Positions 61,520 to 64,000 of a stretch of 64,000 bases of DNA are shown here, in pieces. This DNA is from Oenanthe sinensis (taxonomy: Eukaryota > Streptophyta > Magnoliopsida > Apiales > Apiaceae): positions 36,888,860 to 36,952,859 of the forward strand of contig CM053796.1 of NCBI GenBank assembly GCA_028671895.1. The letters run 5' to 3'. The notes under the pieces were generated by a model that searched no databases, was not told the DNA's origin, and saw only the letters and a program-made list of their open reading frames with translations. Both the position numbers and the translations under genes were made by a program. Each line of letters starts with the position of its first letter. Positions within the stretch are counted from its first letter, which is position 1.

Positions 61520-63165
61520 AAATCCCATATATTTCTATGTTGGCTTTTAATTCAACTCTGTCATCACCATCGCTGAGTGGGAAGATAGATCTTGGTACTA
61601 TTACCATCAATGATCCTGCAGTGCTACGAGAGTTATAAAGACTATCGTTCAATATAAAAGCATGGTTGGCCCCGAATCACTGAATTGATTAATCGAATCC
61701 GTAGACTCAGCGGACAAGAGATTGTCCGACCCATTTGGCGACAAATCTAAAGTCATGGTTGTTGATTGATTAATCGAATCCATAGACTCTGCAGACAAAG
61801 ACTCTAAGGACAAGATATCGTCCGACCCATTTGACAACACATCTAAAGACATTGTTGTTCCTAAGTTACTTGATTGGCGAATCCAATCTGGAAACTCTGC
61901 CGAGGGAATGTAAATATCAATTTGATGCCCGAATCCAGAGAATATCTGTTGTAAAATATAACAAAAAAAAAAGAGTTAACCAAGAATCATATATGGGCTT
62001 GACTATCTTTTTTATTTAGATCAACCAAACCTGGAATAAACGTTTTGTGAAAATGTTTGTCAGAAAAGATGAGTTGCAACCTCCCAAATCAAATTGTATT
62101 AAAGAAACTATTTCCTCAAAGCCTTGAATCTCTGTCAAACCAGTACAAGTTGTAAGGTCCAACACCTCCAACTGTTTTGAATTACCTAGATTTAGCAATC
62201 TTTCCATAGAGGTACAACCATCTGCCTGTATCCATTTCAGATTAGGAGGAAGCTCTAAGATGGACATCAGGCACCAACAATCTCTAAGAACAAGATATTT
62301 TAGGTTTGAGAGCTGACTAATACCGGATGGCAATGTAGTGAGAGCAGTCTCAGATAAATCCAATCTCTTCAATGATAATGCAATCTGACTTGATTCTATA
62401 TTAGGATTTTTTTTTTTAAATTGGTAGCACCGCCTGCTTTCAGATAAATCCAAATTTGATCGGGTAATATTTCTAGTTTCTCACATCCAGAAATATCAAG
62501 AATTTCCAATGATATCAGGTCGCAAATAGTGTTAGGAAGACTTACAAGCTTCTTGTTGCTGCTAACTCTCAGCTTAACAAGCTTAATAAGACGTCCAATT
62601 GAATCCGGCAATTTTGAAATGGTTAGTTTCCCTGCATTGATCTCTATTAGGGATTTAAGGTTCCCTAAACCTTTAGGCAATGCTTCCAGAATACTGCAAT
62701 CATCAATATCTAGAACTTCCAATGATTTCAACTTGCAAATCGTGTCTGGAAGACTTCTTAGCTTAACACAACCATGCAAATCCAAGGAAACAAGGCTCGC
62801 CAAACTTCCAATTGACATGTGGACCTCCTCCAAGCTCGTACAGCACTCATGATTTAGAGTTTGAAGAGATGGCAATTTTTTGAAGTCTGGAGTTGTAGTT
62901 AGATCTTGAGATTTTGACATGTTTAAAGTCTTGAACTTTTTAAAAACTAGTGAAACCTGTAAAACGAGTGCAATTGGTAGAAAAAATATAAGAATTTCTT
63001 ATATAAATTGACATATATGTGCAAGAAACATACATAGATAGAGTACCTACCATGTTTGGCTCCCACATTGTTCTCATTTTGCTATTAGGCAACTCAAGGA
63101 TTCCAAGTTTTTGTGGGTAAAATTCAGAAGGTAAACACCTTAAAGGACACCCATACCAGTATATT
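61520..63165 (-). pseudogene. TNL 3' end: LRR-start stub, LRR exon and C-JID exon, frameshifted
   Basis: LRR-start exon tail 63050-63165 (CLPSEFYPQKLGILELPNSK), cut off at about 63165. LRR exon 62031-62956 (LVSLDLHGCVKLRSLPDTIC and others), with a frame change in a T-run at about 62407, ending before a GTTTGG donor. C-JID exon from 61945 (IFSGFGHQIDIYIPSAEFPD) contains a tandem Ser/Asp-rich duplication and shifts frame near 61650, after which SLMVIVPRSIFPLSDGDD is still readable to about 61540. TIR and NB-ARC are absent. A fourth relative of the cluster. Confidence 0.82.
61674..61857 (-). repeat. Tandem duplication inside the C-JID exon
   Basis: Two units of about 87-97 bp code (M)TLDLSPNGSDNLLSAESTDS and MSLDVLSNGSDDILSLESLS..., each ending SINQ. 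Seen directly; the other C-JID exons lack it. Confidence 0.75.
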
Positions 63166-63235
63166 TACATTGTATAGTGATTTAGAGTTACTTGACAATA
63201 CACTGGAATGATAGGGAAGATTAGAAGATAATATC

Positions 63236-64000
63236 ACCATAGCGATAATGATTCTTTATCATTTCAATGGAACCTTCAAATACATCATAGAAAATAATAC
63301 AGTATCAGCATCATTCAGCAGCTCATGATTGAGTTCGTCAACCATTTATCTCAAAGCAAAATTGAAATCCATTATCATGTTGATGTCAAATAGCATCAGG
63401 GAATGCTTTATGTTCCAACTACGATACTTCACATCTGCTTAGGAGCACAACTGGTAGGAGTCGTGCAACCACCACTTTCTCCAGTGTGCAAAATATAAAA
63501 TCTGCATCATCAAATTTACAGATAAGGAAATACGAGAAGCAGGATCCACCAGTCAAACCGAGCCTTAACTTATGAACTAGAAGGATTAGTTAGAAATCAG
63601 AATCTTTATAAAGTATCAGTAAACTGCTGGATTTGCTGCGTGAAGAATAATATCTTTTTCCTATTAGACTGATAAATCAATGATTAGTGTTGTACCATAG
63701 ATTCAGAGCTTTAATATCTACAATCACTGAGCTTTACATTTCAAGGCTATATATTTCTATGCAAGTACTAAAGATGATCACAAGATTGCACAGAAAGTAT
63801 TGCAATGATAACTTATATTTTGGTTCATAATCTATTTATACGTAAAATTAACACAGACGTTTTTGTTCAACAGATTTTAAGCTAGTAATAAAACACTAAT
63901 AATAAAATTTATTAGCTAAATCTAGTAACAAAATATTTGGCACTTTCCAACTCTCAACTCCAATAAACAAATAACCAGGACAAAGAACTTTGTAATTAAT
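63236..64000. repeat. Segmental duplication, copy 2
   Basis: Collinear with 30441-31152 and, past the copia insertion, 35657 onward. It is the uninterrupted version of the copia target region and lies directly behind a TNL remnant. Confidence 0.7.

Overview
The window is eudicot nuclear DNA. It is AT-rich, has spliced genes with GT-AG introns, and carries TIR-NB-LRR (TNL) resistance genes, a class found in dicots and missing from grasses. It also holds plant Ty1/copia and Ty3/gypsy elements and many MITEs. I cannot fix the family or species from sequence alone. All protein-coding host genes I can support are on the minus strand.

Left end (1-9.8 kb): two ordinary genes. A SKIP8-like F-box/NTF2-like gene has exons at 4408-4644, 2558-2754 and <1-148 and runs off the left edge. 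A mid-SUN (SUN3/4/5-type) membrane protein gene has four exons, 9596-9773, 7882-9248, 7697-7782 and 7218-7452, giving 621 aa. Two hAT-like elements with captured gene pieces flank or interrupt the F-box gene. One (4963-6259, TSD CATAAAAT) carries an exon of a DHHC palmitoyltransferase gene with its introns. The other (about 358-1368, in intron 2) carries a promoter and plastid-type leader exon.

10-19.9 kb: a transposon graveyard. Short elements include hAT-like elements with 8-bp target duplications and iterated subterminal motifs, two apparently identical 251-bp Stowaway MITEs nested in two different hAT-like elements, and a foldback MITE. An isolated TNL exon fragment lies at 15.2 kb.

20-38.2 kb: TNL debris broken by retroelements. 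A TNL 3' half (29.1 to 20.0 kb) is split by a Ty3/gypsy chromovirus (21636-27234, TSD TAAAG). The inside of this element is partly inverted, and it hosts a 1.66-kb solo LTR of another family. A degenerate Ty1/copia element (31158-35651, TSD GTCAT) sits in a segment that is duplicated near 63-64 kb. A truncated TNL module lies at 37.2-38.2 kb.

38.2-48.6 kb: the centrepiece. A TNL gene with intact TIR, NB-ARC and LRR exons is followed downstream by further exons that all keep the same reading phase. The full model is TIR - NB-ARC - LRR - C-JID fused to a second ARC2 - LRR - C-JID, 8 exons and 1836 aa. The C-JID/ARC2 fusion occurs at three places in the window, so it arose once and was copied. 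The promoter carries a perfect 48-bp tandem duplication with W-box cores.

49-64 kb: an LRR fragment nearly identical to one at 27 kb, fused to a truncated gypsy element (LTR + gag). Then come MITEs, another hAT-like element (55523-56503), a mosaic of 0.3-kb repeats (57-60.7 kb), and a frameshifted TNL 3' end (61.5-63.2 kb) next to the second copy of the segmental duplication.
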